Shown piece by piece: positions 63,688 to 64,000 of a DNA stretch of 64,000 nucleotides. The position numbers and the translations under genes were made by a program. Origin of the DNA: Diploptera punctata (Eukaryota > Arthropoda > Insecta > Blattodea > Blaberidae); the NCBI GenBank assembly GCA_030220185.1, contig JASPKZ010001603.1:248001-312000 (forward strand), given 5' to 3'. The stretch's first letter is position 1, and the number at the start of each line of letters is the position of its first letter. Below the pieces are notes generated by a model, which was not told where the DNA came from, did no database searches, and worked only from the letters and a program-made list of their open reading frames with translations.

Positions 63688-64000
63688 TCATAATGTTGTG
63701 TGATTCCGGGTTCTGTGGCCGTGGTCCATATTTGGTGTTGATACCAGACGTTTCGGCCCTCACTACTTCGGAGGGCATCTTCGAGTGGGCGAGTTGCTTA
63801 TTCGTGTTTCCTCCTGTTCGGAAAGAAAATGCTCCTTAGAGTGAGCTCTGCCTGACGTTGTGGACGTTGTATTGATACTAGTGGTGGTAGCAGGGTGAGT
63901 GAGCGTGGCTCTTGCTCGATTGGCTACTTGTCGTTCTCCTTGTTGTCCCTAGTGTTGATGCAGTTATTTTCTTAGTTTGATGGTACCAGGCCTTACGGCA
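63688..64000 (-). repeat. PLE terminal direct repeat, upstream copy (runs off the window)
   Basis: CATAATGTTGTGTGATTCCG and GACGTTGTGGACGTTGTATT as in 60973-61263. It has a few small indels (for example TTGCTCGATTGGC for TTGCTGATTGGC), and the right boundary is outside the window. Confidence 0.85.

Larger units (their letters stand above)
60973..64000 (-). mobile_element. long Penelope-like element with repeated ends
   Basis: Minus strand, running past the window edge. N-terminal region about 63680-62640 is degraded. RT: 62360-62118 (YYEQTDGVAMGSPLSPVVAN) and FRYVDDTFVVW at about 62135-62100, with catalytic YVDD intact. 62080-61754: FLQHLNSRHNKIQFTMEK, LPFLDVQI, YRKPTHTDRYLHKDSNHHPD. 61678-61241: GIY-YIG endonuclease (GVYRLPCSCGKPYIGTTKRS, ATRLSEHKRNC, then AEHAIMNGH). 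Frameshifts separate the pieces, so it is not functional as sequenced. The ends are repeated directly (60973-61263 and 63688-64000), the partial tandem layout typical of PLEs. Confidence 0.9.

Overview
The window is a repeat-saturated, AT-rich piece of an animal nuclear genome. Large introns with GT-AG splice sites, a C2H2 zinc-finger gene with short acidic 5' exons, and tRNA-headed SINEs, LINEs, Tc1/mariner-type elements and many Penelope-like elements (PLEs) point to an insect with a large genome. A polyneopteran such as a cockroach is my guess from the style of the zinc-finger gene and LINEs; it is inference, not proven.

Only two host genes are convincing. (1) A C2H2 zinc-finger gene on + with exons at 4603-4665, 4760-4858, 7419-7520 and a terminal finger exon at 11753-12382, all joining in phase 0. 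A second homologous terminal finger exon lies at 17521-18492 (interrupted by a stop and single-base frameshifts), and decayed finger remnants lie at 14159-14370 and about 19900-20950. (2) An SR splicing factor of the SRSF7/9G8 (Drosophila x16) type on + with exons at 40660-40717, 47093-47246, 48536-48730 and 59077-59340. It has an RRM, a CCHC zinc knuckle and an RS domain; its introns carry most of the mobile DNA between 41 and 59 kb.

Layout. 0-4 kb: a minus-strand LINE and decayed MITEs. 4-21 kb: the zinc-finger locus with PLEs and a DDE_3-type DNA transposon family ('family T', copies A-E). Two T copies sit inside zinc-finger sequence, and one of those has expanded an internal segment into an 11-copy 92-93 bp array. 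21-40 kb: Ty3/gypsy, Tc1-like, LINE, SINE and TTAA-flanked MITE graveyard with several nested insertions. 40-59.3 kb: the SR gene. 59.3-64 kb: nested MITE/PLE/SINE insertions and a long PLE with a direct repeat of its end at 60973 and 63688.

The most interesting signal is in the PLEs. About twenty PLE 3' ends are present, most as head-to-head inverted dimers (3' ends pointing outward) preceded on one side by an asymmetric leader matching GGAAGTRACAYTATGAGGT. One (43216-43535) has a 15-bp target duplication, and its empty site is visible in a sister repeat at 46692-46706. Just inside the 3' ends lies a hammerhead-ribozyme-like motif (CUGANGA, stem II, GAAAC, short loop, GUH). Seven cores look intact or nearly so, with covarying stem II sequences. 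Hammerheads in PLEs are known; the link with inverted dimers and with tRNA-headed SINEs that also form an outward-facing inverted dimer is what deserves a second look.
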